The position numbers and the translations under genes are program-made. A stretch of 64,000 bases of DNA from Anaerosacchariphilus polymeriproducens (lineage in GTDB: Bacteria; Bacillota; Clostridia; Lachnospirales; Lachnospiraceae), in assembly GCF_003363435.1 (NCBI RefSeq), contig NZ_QRCT01000020.1, positions 28,487 through 92,486 on the forward strand, given 5' to 3'. The notes beneath the pieces were generated by a model. That model did not search any database. It had not been told where the DNA came from and was given only the letters and a program-made list of their open reading frames with translations. Of the stretch, positions 45,160-53,216 are shown in pieces; within the stretch, counting starts at the first letter, position 1; each line of letters starts with the position of its first letter.

Positions 45160-46047
45160 TTAGCAATAAAATTTATTTATATACTTTTGTACATCTTCTT
45201 CATCTCCACAATATGGTCCCGGAGTTTCCATTTTTAAAGATACCAGAGCTGCTGCAAACAAAAGAGAATCTTTAATATTATGCTGTAATCTTCTTGTGAT
45301 ATATCCTGCAAAACAAGTATCTCCTCGACCTGTTCTCCCTGCTAAACTACGTGCCTTGATTGGACATTTATATATTTCATTCCCATCATAAATTAAAACT
45401 TCCGTATTATGAGTAATCATAACTTCTTTTGCTCCCCATGCATACAGCTGCTTTGCAGCCTCTTCACGGTCCTTTTTTCCTGTTAATATTTCAGCTTCTG
45501 CTTCATCTGTCTTTAAGAACTCTATATATGGAAGATACTTTTCTTTTTGTTGCCAATCACAAAATCTTAATTCTCCATCTGCTTCTGCTTTTCGTAATAA
45601 ACACTGTACATCAACTGCAATTTTCCCTCTACTATGTACTTCTTTTATGATTTCATCATCAAAATCACCAACTGTTAAACCTGCAAAGTGATATATCGAA
45701 CTATCTACATAAGGTATTTCCTGTAAATTAATTTTGTCACATTGCGATAATAATTGACATTCTCTTTTCTCTTTGTCCTGCGTGAAGTATTGATTTCTTA
45801 TTGAGGTGGTTGCTTTTGATGGTTTCCAATATACATCCGCATTGCAGTTTTCAAAAGCCTTGTATATGTCAGCATCTTTTACATTCAGTTTTGTAAATAC
45901 TGCGGTCCGACTTCCGGTATTCGCTGCCGCATATCCGGATTGTATAACGGCTCCCCCCACTAATGTCGTCTGTTGCATATTACAATCAATCATAATATCA
46001 ATCGAACATGGCCCGACAATTAGTGTATCATACGATTTTCGTTTCAT
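45160..46047 (-). CDS. PfkB-family carbohydrate kinase
   Basis: The 295-residue protein is a ribokinase-fold kinase. It has VGGAVIQSGYAAANTG (substrate and N-terminal signature), FLKTDEAEAEILTG, and the PfkB signature 2 GRTGRGDTCFAGYI with the catalytic aspartate at about 250. The family phosphorylates sugars, nucleosides or inositol. It is the first gene of the nine-gene operon behind a consensus promoter and is paralogous to the divergent kinase at 46321-47211. Specific substrate is not known. ATG at 46047 follows AAGGAGGAAG. Confidence 0.92.
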   Translation of the reverse strand: MKRKSYDTLIVGPCSIDIMIDCNMQQTTLVGGAVIQSGYAAANTGSRTAVFTKLNVKDADIYKAFENCNADVYWKPSKATTSIRNQYFTQDKEKRECQLLSQCDKINLQEIPYVDSSIYHFAGLTVGDFDDEIIKEVHSRGKIAVDVQCLLRKAEADGELRFCDWQQKEKYLPYIEFLKTDEAEAEILTGKKDREEAAKQLYAWGAKEVMITHNTEVLIYDGNEIYKCPIKARSLAGRTGRGDTCFAGYITRRLQHNIKDSLLFAAALVSLKMETPGPYCGDEEDVQKYINKFYC

Positions 46048-46066
46048 TACTCTTCCTCCTTGTTTT

Positions 46067-46076
46067 TTTACGTTAC
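46067..46076. promoter_or_regulatory. Candidate LacI-type operator in the kinase leader
   Basis: TTTACGTTAC shares the ACGTTAC core with the sites at 46262 and 47286. It lies downstream of the minus-strand promoter, between it and the kinase start codon, where a bound repressor would block elongation. Confidence 0.5.
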
Positions 46077-46124
46077 ATTTCCGTCCTTGTTTGCGTACAC
46101 TTTCAAACTTGTTTTCGTAATTAT

Positions 46125-46153
46125 ATTTTACTTTTATTGTGCATAAATGTCAA
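46125..46153 (-). promoter_or_regulatory. Promoter of the nine-gene kinase/ABC/phosphatase operon
   Basis: Minus-strand TTGACA (46148-46153) and TAAAAT (46125-46130) are 17 bases apart. The leader to the kinase ATG is about 75 bases and holds several CG-centred motifs, including the ACGTTAC site. Confidence 0.8.
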
Positions 46154-46248
46154 TATATTAATACTTTTCTTTATATCTTTGTTAGTTATGCACTATTTTT
46201 CGTGTTTTATTACGTTTATTACGCTATATCTTTTTGCATTTTAACTAA

Positions 46249-46278
46249 TTGCTCTGTTTTGTAACGTTATGTTATAAT
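46249..46278 (+). promoter_or_regulatory. Promoter of the divergent kinase gene with internal operator
   Basis: TTGCTC (46249-46254) and TATAAT (46273-46278) are 18 bases apart. The palindrome TAACGTTA (46262-46269) lies in the spacer, so a bound LacI-family repressor would exclude polymerase. Confidence 0.7.
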
Positions 46279-46320
46279 GTAAATGTAACTTTATTTACTT
46301 CAACATTTGGAGGTGTATTT

Positions 46321-47211
46321 ATGAACTATGACGTTATGATGATTGGACCAATTGCACACGATCACAATATCGATTATCAAGGAGATGAAGTTTTCGAATT
46401 AGGAGGAGCTGTTTACTTTTCTGCTGCTGCTGCAAACGCTGCCAATGCAAAAGTCTATGCTGCTATTAAAATGGCAAAGCAAGACGAGTCTATCTTGGAA
46501 ACTTTCCAATTACCTGGAAGTTCTATTTCTATATTGCCCTCATCTGTCACTACTTTAATGAGAAACCAATATTTCACTGCAGACAGAGAAAAAAGACGTG
46601 CAACCTCTCTTGCCCAGTCTGATCAGATTCTTTTTGAAGAAATACCTAAAGTAAATACTACACTTTATCATTTAGCAGGTTTACTTTATCACGATTTTTC
46701 TAATGACATAATTGTGAAACTTGCTGAAAAAGGGCTTGTTTCTGCTGATATTCAAGGCTTTTTACGTCATAGGAACCCTCTAAATGGAGAAATGTATTTT
46801 GAGGACTGGGAAGACAAAAAAAAGTATTTTAAATATTTTAACTTTTTAAAAACAGATGCGGCAGAAGCCGAGATTTTAACCGGGACCTCTGATCGCAAAG
46901 AAGCTGCTGCCATTATGTATCACTGGGGCGCAAAAGAAATTATGATATCTTATAATAAAGAAATATTAGTTTTTGACGGCTCTGATTTTTATACCTGCCC
47001 AATCAAGGCAAGAAATCTATCCGGGCGTACCGGGCGCGGTGACACTACTTTTGGAGCTTATATTGCAAAAAGGGTCAATGGAAACAGCATCAAAGAATCT
47101 CTTCTATTTTCAACTGCCATGGTATCTCTAAAAATGGAGACACCAGGAGCCTTCAAAGGCACAAGTAGAGACGTAGAGAATTACATAAAAGATTTTTATT
47201 CAGAATTTTAA
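46321..47211 (+). CDS. PfkB-family carbohydrate kinase, divergent paralogue
   Basis: The 296-residue kinase starts at ATG 46321 behind GGAGGTG; the open frame reaches further upstream, but that part lies in the promoter. It has GGAVYFSAAAANAANAKVY, LKTDAAEAEILTG, and GRTGRGDTTFGAYI with the catalytic aspartate. From SADIQGFLRH to the C-terminus it tracks the kinase at 45160-46047 almost residue by residue (for example CPIKAR, GRTGRGDT, LKMETPG), so the two are recent paralogues in opposite directions from one control region. Different expression or slightly different substrates may explain keeping both. Confidence 0.92.
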   Translation: MNYDVMMIGPIAHDHNIDYQGDEVFELGGAVYFSAAAANAANAKVYAAIKMAKQDESILETFQLPGSSISILPSSVTTLMRNQYFTADREKRRATSLAQSDQILFEEIPKVNTTLYHLAGLLYHDFSNDIIVKLAEKGLVSADIQGFLRHRNPLNGEMYFEDWEDKKKYFKYFNFLKTDAAEAEILTGTSDRKEAAAIMYHWGAKEIMISYNKEILVFDGSDFYTCPIKARNLSGRTGRGDTTFGAYIAKRVNGNSIKESLLFSTAMVSLKMETPGAFKGTSRDVENYIKDFYSEF

Positions 47212-47249
47212 TATAATAGTAATTTATATAAAAATTAAATATTTTTTTC

Positions 47250-47278
47250 TTGTGTATTTCTGATTACAGCGTTATAGT
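47250..47278 (+). promoter_or_regulatory. Promoter of the LacI-family gene
   Basis: TTGTGT (47250-47255) and TATAGT (47273-47278) are 17 bases apart. The -10 box lies within the left arm of the long palindrome. Confidence 0.6.
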
Positions 47279-47302
47279 AACATTATAACGTTACTATAAC
47301 GT
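47269..47302. promoter_or_regulatory. LacI-type operator, 34-base palindrome
   Basis: GCGTTATAGTAAC (47269-47281) and GTTACTATAACGT (47290-47302) pair at 12 of 13 positions around an eight-base spacer. Inside, TAACGTTA (47286-47293) repeats the palindrome found in the kinase promoter, and the ten bases ATAACGTTAC match that site on the opposite strand. This is the probable self-regulation site of the LacI-family protein. Confidence 0.75.
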
Positions 47303-47331
47303 AATTTTTTACTAACATGGAGGTGATTCAT

Positions 47332-48339
47332 ATGAAATCAAAAAATATCAAAGATATCGCAAAACTTGCAGGGGTATCCTATGCATCCGTATCACGGGCT
47401 CTTAATAATAAACCTGGAATCAGTGAGGAGACCAGAAAACGCATTTTTCAAATATGTAAGCAAGAAGGTTATCGCATCAATACTACTCTTAAAAATTCAT
47501 CAGAAAACCAAAATCGTATGATTGGCCTTATCATTCCTGACATAAAAAATCCATTTTACTCTGAACTAGCTGCAAATATTGACAAATACAGCCATCAACA
47601 TGGTTTTACTATTCTATTATGCAGCAGTTCCAGTAACGATCAAAAAATCGAAGACTTATGCAAAATGCTTATTACCTCCAATGTATCAGGAATCATTATT
47701 GCAACATCACATGATTCTTCTTACCCACACTTTAACTATTCACCATGCCCAATCGTATATATAGGAGATAATGACGGAACGGCTCAAGGTAATTTTGTCA
47801 GTACTGACAACTATTATGGAGGATACCAAGGATTAAGATATTTATATCAACTTGGACATAAGGAAATTATATATTTTGGATGGCACGAAAACAGTATTGC
47901 TCATTTAAACCGACTTCATGGCTATCAGGCTGCTGCCGCTGACTGCAATATAAGTGAACGCCGTTTTGATAGTACTTTTCCATACAGTTCCATTGAAAAT
48001 GGATACCTGCTTGCCAAAAAACTTTTTAATACAGAAGAAAACTTTACAGCAATTTTCGCAGCTTCTGATACGTTGGCTTTAGGTGTCATGCAGGCCGCCG
48101 AAGAATGTGGTCTTCATATACCGAATGATTTTTCCCTATTAGGTTTTGATAATATTAGTTATTCAAATCTACCGAAGATCAATCTAACTACGATTGAACA
48201 GCAAAAAAAGAATATTGCTGAAACAGCAGTCGATTTGATCATGAAAAATAGTAAGAATCAAGAAGAACCCAAAAATCATACCCATCAGACCTTCCGTCCG
48301 GAATTAATAGAACGTTTTTCTTGCCGAATACTTACTTAA
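47332..48339 (+). CDS. LacI-family transcriptional repressor
   Basis: The 335-residue protein has a LacI helix-turn-helix and hinge at residues 1-60 (IKDIAKLAGVSYASVSRALNN, ISEETRKRIFQICKQEGYRI) followed by a sugar-binding-protein-like effector domain (IGLIIPDIKNPFYSELAANI, STDNYYGGYQGLRYLYQLGH, FAASDTLALGVMQAAEE, LLGFDNISYSNL). ATG at 47332 follows GGAGGTGATTC. The gene is next to the second PfkB kinase, and the shared palindromic motif at three promoters points to this protein as the regulator of both kinases and the ABC operon. Inducer unknown; possibly the imported compound or its phosphorylated form. Confidence 0.93.
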   Translation: MKSKNIKDIAKLAGVSYASVSRALNNKPGISEETRKRIFQICKQEGYRINTTLKNSSENQNRMIGLIIPDIKNPFYSELAANIDKYSHQHGFTILLCSSSSNDQKIEDLCKMLITSNVSGIIIATSHDSSYPHFNYSPCPIVYIGDNDGTAQGNFVSTDNYYGGYQGLRYLYQLGHKEIIYFGWHENSIAHLNRLHGYQAAAADCNISERRFDSTFPYSSIENGYLLAKKLFNTEENFTAIFAASDTLALGVMQAAEECGLHIPNDFSLLGFDNISYSNLPKINLTTIEQQKKNIAETAVDLIMKNSKNQEEPKNHTHQTFRPELIERFSCRILT

Positions 48340-48348
48340 TACAGACAA

Positions 48349-48378
48349 GGGCAGAACCTTTTACAATCGGTCCTGCCC
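48349..48378. terminator. Hairpin between convergent genes
   Basis: GGGCAGAACC (48349-48358) and GGTCCTGCCC (48369-48378) pair with one G-U or mismatch position and a ten-base loop. It sits between the convergent LacI and Gfo/Idh genes and overlaps the last codons of the latter. T-runs are absent on both sides. Confidence 0.6.
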
Positions 48379-49365
48379 CTCAAATCTATCCACTGGAAAA
48401 ACTATTCCCGCCTGCAATCTTGCTTTGGTCTGAATTTCACTTACTGCAATACTTTCATCCAATTTTGAATAACAATGTTCTAAATCTCCCAACCGGATTT
48501 TTTCTATAAATGTTTTAAATTCAGGTACCATCCTGTTTTTCCATTCCAAATTTTCAAAAGTTTTTTCTGTCCCATCGTTTCTATGAATTGTAACAGCCCC
48601 TATTTGATTCGAAGGCCGATTAGCCTTAATGTAACCACCTGTTCCCTGTATCATATAACAAGGCTCACTCTCACAATCCTTTGCTGCTATGCAGACAGCC
48701 TGAAATCCAGGATATTGCATTGTAAGTATTCCACTTGTATCAATGCCACGTTCCACATTCGCAAAGTATTGTACATCATTAGGCATACCAAATAGTCCTA
48801 CCGCAAAATGCAAATTATACAAATTCAAATCCATCAGGGCACCACCCGATTTTTCTGAATCGAATACCGGCATGATTTCACCCTGACGAAACGCATCATA
48901 ACGGCTAGAATATTGACTGTAATTGCACAAAACTATTTTTATCGTACCAATTTGGGGAAGCCATTCCTGAATTTTTCTAAAGCTGCTTAAATATGTAGTA
49001 GTAACTGCTTCATATAAAAAAAGTTTATTTTTCTTTGCAAGTTCTGCTAACGTATTCGTTTCTTTTCTATTGCTTGCTATCGGTTTTTCTACAATTACAT
49101 TAAGCCCGCTTTTTAAAGCTCTATCACAATATGAATAATGAAGGAAATTAGGGACAGCTATATAAACTGTATCAATTCCTAAAGCAAGTAATTCTTCAAA
49201 CTCCTTAACTGCACAAGGCAATTGGTATTGGAAACACATCTGTCTGACTTTGTCAATTGACCGAGGTGTCCCACAAATACCCCTTACCTCAATATCCGGT
49301 AATGTAACTAAGGAAGGTAAAAATTCCTTTACGATTTTTCCTGAACCAACAATTCCAAGTTTCAT
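48361..49365 (-). CDS. Gfo/Idh/MocA-family oxidoreductase
   Basis: The 334-residue protein has an N-terminal Rossmann fold with KLGIVGSGKIVKEFL (residues 2-16), then YIAVPNFLHYSYCDRAL and the catalytic EKPIASN lysine motif (about 95), followed by the C-terminal beta-sheet domain with GGALMDLNLYNLHFAVGLFG. The family oxidises or reduces sugars, inositols or dihydrodiols with NAD(P). I chose ATG at 49365 with GAGGAAG seven bases upstream; a TTG two codons earlier is less likely. It converges on the LacI gene and may act on the same class of substrate, but it is on another transcript. Confidence 0.9.
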   Translation of the reverse strand: MKLGIVGSGKIVKEFLPSLVTLPDIEVRGICGTPRSIDKVRQMCFQYQLPCAVKEFEELLALGIDTVYIAVPNFLHYSYCDRALKSGLNVIVEKPIASNRKETNTLAELAKKNKLFLYEAVTTTYLSSFRKIQEWLPQIGTIKIVLCNYSQYSSRYDAFRQGEIMPVFDSEKSGGALMDLNLYNLHFAVGLFGMPNDVQYFANVERGIDTSGILTMQYPGFQAVCIAAKDCESEPCYMIQGTGGYIKANRPSNQIGAVTIHRNDGTEKTFENLEWKNRMVPEFKTFIEKIRLGDLEHCYSKLDESIAVSEIQTKARLQAGIVFPVDRFEGQDRL

Positions 49366-49367
49366 AA

Positions 49368-49832
49368 TCAATCTTCCTCAATCTTATCAGACTTTTTGTT
49401 TGTAATTTCTATCCGTTCTAGTAGAGCATTAAATTCATCTAGAATTTCTCTGAAGTCCTCAGCAGATACATCATAATTTAAAAATATCTGCTCAATTCGT
49501 TCCTTTACTTGTTCCATTTCTGCTGCAAGTTTTAGAAAAATACCTGCATTATTTATTTTTTTGGCCTTTCTGAATTTAGAAATATCCTGCGTAATAAATT
49601 CGATTATTTCCATATAACTAACATACTTGCCCTCAACCATAGAATATGGTTTCATTCGTTGCAAAAAATACTTATTTCCTTTTGTAATGTTAAATACATA
49701 AACAATTTCTAAACCATCACCCAAATCAAAACTGACAATATGCATTGTACTTAAAAAGTTATGAATCTCCTTAGCCCCCAGCTGACAAAGCATTATATCA
49801 ATTACATCACCATTCACATTGCTTTTTTGCAT
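49368..49832 (-). CDS. Hypothetical protein next to the Gfo/Idh gene
   Basis: I do not recognise this 154-residue protein. It has no signal peptide or membrane helix. The first 70 residues alternate in a beta-rich pattern (LEIVYVFNITKGNKYFLQRM), and the last 60 are strongly helical and charged with a possible coiled coil (LAAEMEQVKERIEQIFLNY, FREILDEFNALLERIEITN). AAGGAGGAATTTTC before ATG 49832 supports translation. It ends two bases before the start of the Gfo/Idh gene and lies 34 bases behind the permease gene, so the three may form one transcript. Confidence 0.75.
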   Translation of the reverse strand: MQKSNVNGDVIDIMLCQLGAKEIHNFLSTMHIVSFDLGDGLEIVYVFNITKGNKYFLQRMKPYSMVEGKYVSYMEIIEFITQDISKFRKAKKINNAGIFLKLAAEMEQVKERIEQIFLNYDVSAEDFREILDEFNALLERIEITNKKSDKIEED

Positions 49833-49866
49833 GAAAATTCCTCCTTCAGATATATAATAATTAATA

Positions 49867-51135
49867 CTAATTATATTTTAAAACCAAAAAAACTGTTGCA
49901 ATTAATATAGATACGAGCATAAGCGGAAATCCTCTTTTAAAATAATATTTAAATGTAATAGGATACCCATTCTTTTTACTAATATCGGATAAAACTACAT
50001 TGGCTGACGCTCCTACCAGAGTACCGTTTCCACCCAGACAAGCTCCAAGAGACAATGCCCACCATAAAGGAGTTACCTGCATACCACTACTTTGCATAGT
50101 TAGTATCAAAGGAATCATCGTTGCAACAAACGGTATATTGTCTAAGAATGAGGATACGATTGCTGATATCCAAAGTATCATAATCATTGTCATAATCTGA
50201 TGTCCATCTGTAAGCGATAAAATCCCATTTGCAAGCATTTTTATAACACCTGTTTGTTCAAGTCCTCCAACTACAATAAATAATCCCATAAAGAAAAGAA
50301 TCGTTGACCATTCCACACTTAGTATAATTGCTTCCGGATCCTGTTTTCCGATTAATAACATGATCGTTGCTGCTGTCAGTGCAATGATACCGGATTCTAT
50401 ACCCAATGTATCATGTAATATAAAAGCAACTACAACTAATATCATAACTATAATACTTTTAATCATTAGAGAAAAGCTTTTTATTGTCTTTTTCTCATCT
50501 AACATCATAATTTTTTCCATTTTATCGGCAGTAACTTTCAGTTTTTTACCATAGATAATATAGAATAGAAAAATAATTACAAGTAGTACAAATAGAACTA
50601 CTATACTAGTATTAATAATGAAATCAACAAAGCTAAAGTTTGCAGCACTACCAATCATAATATTGGGTGGATCACCAATCAATGTAGCTGTTCCACCTAT
50701 ATTAGAAGCCATAATCTGCGTTATCAAAAATGGAATTGGGTTCAGCTCAAGTATTCCAGTTACTGCAATTGTCATCGGACCTATCAGCAGAACAGTCGTA
50801 ACATTATCCAAAAATGCCGATAATACTGCTGTTATAATCATAAACATTACCATAATGATCCACGGATTGCCTCTCGATAACTTTGCTGTTCTAATGGCTA
50901 TATACTCAAAAATACCGGACCGTTTAACTATTGCTACAAACAGCATCATTCCGGTCAAAACTTCGATTGTGTTAAAATCTACTGCTTCAATCCCTTGATC
51001 TGCCGTAAGTACTCTACAGATTACCAGTAATACAGCCCCGGCAATAGCTGCAACCGATCTGTGTACCTTTTCCGTCATTATAGCAGTCATTGTAACTAAA
51101 AATATTACAATGGCTATAATTTGAACTTCTGTCAT
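49867..51135 (-). CDS. ArsB/NhaD-superfamily (SLC13-like) membrane permease
   Basis: The 422-residue product has about 11 transmembrane segments and two related halves with SAFLDNVTTVLLIGPMTIA and SSFLDNIPFVATMIPLILTM, the paired re-entrant motifs of the ion transporter superfamily, and IGGTATLIGDPPNIMIGSA and CLGGNGTLVGASANVVLSDI behind them. Members move citrate, arsenite, sulfate or Na+. The GDPPN motif is typical of ArsB/YbiR-type proteins; no arsenic genes (arsR, arsC) are nearby, so arsenite is not supported. ATG at 51135 follows GAAGGTAA. Confidence 0.9.
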   Translation of the reverse strand: MTEVQIIAIVIFLVTMTAIMTEKVHRSVAAIAGAVLLVICRVLTADQGIEAVDFNTIEVLTGMMLFVAIVKRSGIFEYIAIRTAKLSRGNPWIIMVMFMIITAVLSAFLDNVTTVLLIGPMTIAVTGILELNPIPFLITQIMASNIGGTATLIGDPPNIMIGSAANFSFVDFIINTSIVVLFVLLVIIFLFYIIYGKKLKVTADKMEKIMMLDEKKTIKSFSLMIKSIIVMILVVVAFILHDTLGIESGIIALTAATIMLLIGKQDPEAIILSVEWSTILFFMGLFIVVGGLEQTGVIKMLANGILSLTDGHQIMTMIMILWISAIVSSFLDNIPFVATMIPLILTMQSSGMQVTPLWWALSLGACLGGNGTLVGASANVVLSDISKKNGYPITFKYYFKRGFPLMLVSILIATVFLVLKYN

Positions 51136-51267
51136 AATATTACCTTCTTTTATTTTATTTTTTTACAAATTTTACTATAGCACAAGCTCATTCAAAATTC
51201 TATTATTCGATTGTATTTTTTAATCGACACTGGAATATTTTCATATTGCATTCCACAATGTGCCTGA

Positions 51268-51286
51268 AAATAGTTTGTAACTATTT
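51268..51286 (+). promoter_or_regulatory. Inverted repeat upstream of the cold-shock gene
   Basis: AAATAGTT (51268-51275) and AACTATTT (51279-51286) form an eight-base AT-rich stem with a three-base loop, about 65 bases upstream of the cold-shock gene start. It could be part of a temperature-sensitive leader or an operator; nothing else in the 217-base gap stands out. Confidence 0.35.
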
Positions 51287-51352
51287 CCTTTACTAATATA
51301 CTAATAAAAAGGAGATACTATCTTTGAAACGTATTGCAAGGAGGTTCACAGC

Positions 51353-51562
51353 ATGTCTAAAAATACAGGTGTGGTCAAATGGTTTGATAACGAAAGAGGC
51401 TACGGCTTTATATCAACAAACGACGGCCAAGATGTTTTCGTACATCATTCACAAGTGAAAGAAAAAACGCATAATAAAGATTTACACGAGGGTGAATCTG
51501 TTAATTTTGACGTTAGACAAGAAGCAAAAGGATTATCTGCTTTTAATGTCCAAAAAATTTGA
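51353..51562 (+). CDS. Cold-shock domain protein
   Basis: The 69-residue protein is a single OB-fold cold-shock domain with both RNA-binding motifs: KWFDNERGYGFIS (RNP1, residues 9-21) and DVFVHHSQV (RNP2, residues 27-35). These proteins melt RNA structure and act as RNA chaperones. AAGGAGG lies nine bases before the ATG. The next gene, an HMA-like protein, starts 18 bases later on the same strand, and the transcript ends at the shared hairpin at 51822-51857. Confidence 0.96.
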   Translation: MSKNTGVVKWFDNERGYGFISTNDGQDVFVHHSQVKEKTHNKDLHEGESVNFDVRQEAKGLSAFNVQKI

Positions 51563-51580
51563 TTTTAAAGGAGTTATCTT

Positions 51581-51808
51581 ATGAACAAAATACATTATAA
51601 TATATCAGGCGTACAAAATTCTGAGATTAAAACTCAGTTAAAAAATGCATTAGATAAAATAGAAGGAGTTTCTATGGTTAATATCGATGCTGGAAGAGGT
51701 TCTATTGAAATCGGATACAATCAAACAACTGATGAAAATACAATTAAATCTTGTATAGAAAATGTCGGTTGTGAAATATCCGGTAAAATTTGTGATGATT
51801 CATTATAG
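51581..51808 (+). CDS. HMA-like small protein lacking the metal-binding cysteines
   Basis: The 75-residue protein has the beta-alpha-beta-beta-alpha-beta pattern of heavy-metal-associated domains: IHYNISGVQNSEIKTQLKNAL, IEGVSMVNIDAGRGSIEIGY, TIKSCIENVGCEI. In CopZ-type chaperones the first loop carries MxCxxC; here it reads SGVQNSEI with no cysteine. Two cysteines occur near the C-terminus (SCIENVGC and ICDD), spaced C-x6-C. It therefore either binds something other than copper or uses these late cysteines. AAAGGAG precedes the ATG, and it follows the cold-shock gene by 18 bases. Confidence 0.82.
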   Translation: MNKIHYNISGVQNSEIKTQLKNALDKIEGVSMVNIDAGRGSIEIGYNQTTDENTIKSCIENVGCEISGKICDDSL

Positions 51809-51821
51809 TTATATGCACAAA

Positions 51822-51857
51822 GGATGTTTTCGAAACTTGTTAGGATTGAAAACATCC
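51822..51857. terminator. Bidirectional terminator between convergent genes
   Basis: GGATGTTTTC (51822-51831) and GAAAACATCC (51848-51857) are perfectly complementary with a 16-base loop and are followed by GACTTTTTAG on the plus strand. It separates the HMA-like gene from the convergent nucleoside phosphorylase gene. Confidence 0.85.
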
Positions 51858-51863
51858 GACTTT

Positions 51864-52634
51864 TTAGCTTTTCAATTCCGTCACTGCATTCATCGCTAAT
51901 TCCATTGCTGTTGTAAATGTATTAAGCCCCCAATTTCTTATATTATGCATGTCTACATTTGCTAATGAATCTGCTGTAAACAATAGTTGACCAAACGCAA
52001 CACCTCGCATTCGCGCGCAAGCTGCCATTGAAGCACATTCCATTTCCACAACCGAATATCCCTCGTTCTTTCGATAAAGAACCATTTCTTTTGTTTCTCG
52101 ATAAAACCCATCCGTTGTCCAAGTCTTACATTTTTTATAATTCAAACCAGCTTTATTCAGTGTTCTTTCTAATGCTAAAATAGGCTGTTCATCAAGTTCA
52201 ATTTCTCTTGTAGGTGGTACATAATGATAGGAGGTTCCTTCCTGTCTTAAAGCTGCTGTCGGTATAAAAAAATCACCTTCCATATCTTCCACTAACGCCC
52301 CACAGCATCCGGCTGCTATAATATAATTTACTCCTCCTGCTATAAGCTGATCCAAAATCTGAACTGCTCCAGCACCTCCAAGTGGTGCTTGAACAAATAC
52401 AATATCTGTTCCATTATGTATCGTCTTATAAACATAGAATTTTTTAGTTATACTTTCAAGTTTTCCAACTATCTCGCAATCATGTGTAGCTACAAATTCT
52501 TCTATTTCAGCTTCCATAAAGAGCATTACTGCCTTTTCACAAAATTTGTAATCCCAGTGATGACCTGGCATAATTAATGCTTTACTATCTGTATCATATT
52601 CTAATATTGGAAATTCATTTTTTATCAATGCCAT
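51864..52634 (-). CDS. Nucleoside phosphorylase (PNP/UDP family)
   Basis: The 256-residue protein belongs to the trimeric or hexameric phosphorylases that split nucleosides with phosphate into base and ribose 1-phosphate. QAPLGGAGAVQILDQLIAGG (phosphate and ribose region), AAGCCGALVEDMEGDFFIP and the ribose-contacting VVEMECASMAACARM are clear. Details do not match uridine phosphorylase or DeoD exactly, so substrate is open. It follows the GrpB-like gene by 15 bases on the same strand and converges on the HMA-like gene. Confidence 0.9.
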   Translation of the reverse strand: MALIKNEFPILEYDTDSKALIMPGHHWDYKFCEKAVMLFMEAEIEEFVATHDCEIVGKLESITKKFYVYKTIHNGTDIVFVQAPLGGAGAVQILDQLIAGGVNYIIAAGCCGALVEDMEGDFFIPTAALRQEGTSYHYVPPTREIELDEQPILALERTLNKAGLNYKKCKTWTTDGFYRETKEMVLYRKNEGYSVVEMECASMAACARMRGVAFGQLLFTADSLANVDMHNIRNWGLNTFTTAMELAMNAVTELKS

Positions 52635-52649
52635 GCTTTCATCCCCTGT

Positions 52650-53216
52650 CTATATTTTGTCACCACATTTCTTCCTTGCTGCTTCTGTGTACTTTGCAAC
52701 AAACTCTGTCTTTGCATCTGTATATCCATTACGATCATGCTCATACTTCTTCCACAAACACAATTTTAGTTCTTCATATTCTATGGCAATATCAGAATGT
52801 TCATTAAGATAATCTCTGAAATATAGTTCGTTATTATCTCCGATATATCTCAAATGTAAATGAAAAACTTTTTCTGCAAAACCCTTCTCTGTGTAGCCTT
52901 TATTAAGAGAAATTCTATTCTCCATTTGCTGCATACAGGTATAACCATTCTGAACTAAAATTTGTTTTATACCGGACATGTCACATTCTTTCGATATTTC
53001 CACAAGAATATCAATGATTGGTTTTGCCCATATTGCTTCGATCGCAGTACTTCCAATATGGTTGATCTGTAGAATCTGATTTTCTGGCAATATGCTTTTC
53101 AACAGCTTTTCTTCTTCCTTATACCAATCTTTCCAACAACCTTGATGTTCTGTTAAAAATATAGGAAACAAGTGCCATAATTCTTCTAAGTTCATTTCTG
53201 AAAGTTTCTTCCCCAT
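52650..53216 (-). CDS. GrpB-family nucleotidyltransferase-like protein
   Basis: The 188-residue protein is of the GrpB/UPF0157 family, with a nucleotidyltransferase-type fold. IGSTAIEAIWAKPIIDILVEI (the GS-x-AI and D-x-D region) near residue 60 is the signature, and HLHLRYIGDNNELYFRDYLNEH follows near 120. Members occur alone or fused to dephospho-CoA kinase; no function is established. I chose ATG 53216 with GGAGGTG upstream over the longer frame beginning at 53285. It is linked to the nucleoside phosphorylase gene by a 15-base gap. Confidence 0.88.
   Translation of the reverse strand: MGKKLSEMNLEELWHLFPIFLTEHQGCWKDWYKEEEKLLKSILPENQILQINHIGSTAIEAIWAKPIIDILVEISKECDMSGIKQILVQNGYTCMQQMENRISLNKGYTEKGFAEKVFHLHLRYIGDNNELYFRDYLNEHSDIAIEYEELKLCLWKKYEHDRNGYTDAKTEFVAKYTEAARKKCGDKI

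Noticed and set aside
50618..50998. 126-codon plus-strand ORF within the ArsB/NhaD-type gene
   Set aside because: It is antisense to hydrophobic codons of the permease, lacks a ribosome site and has no recognisable motif.
50000..51135. Arsenite resistance locus
   Set aside because: The permease has an ArsB-like motif, but arsR, arsC and arsA are absent nearby; only the superfamily assignment is safe.
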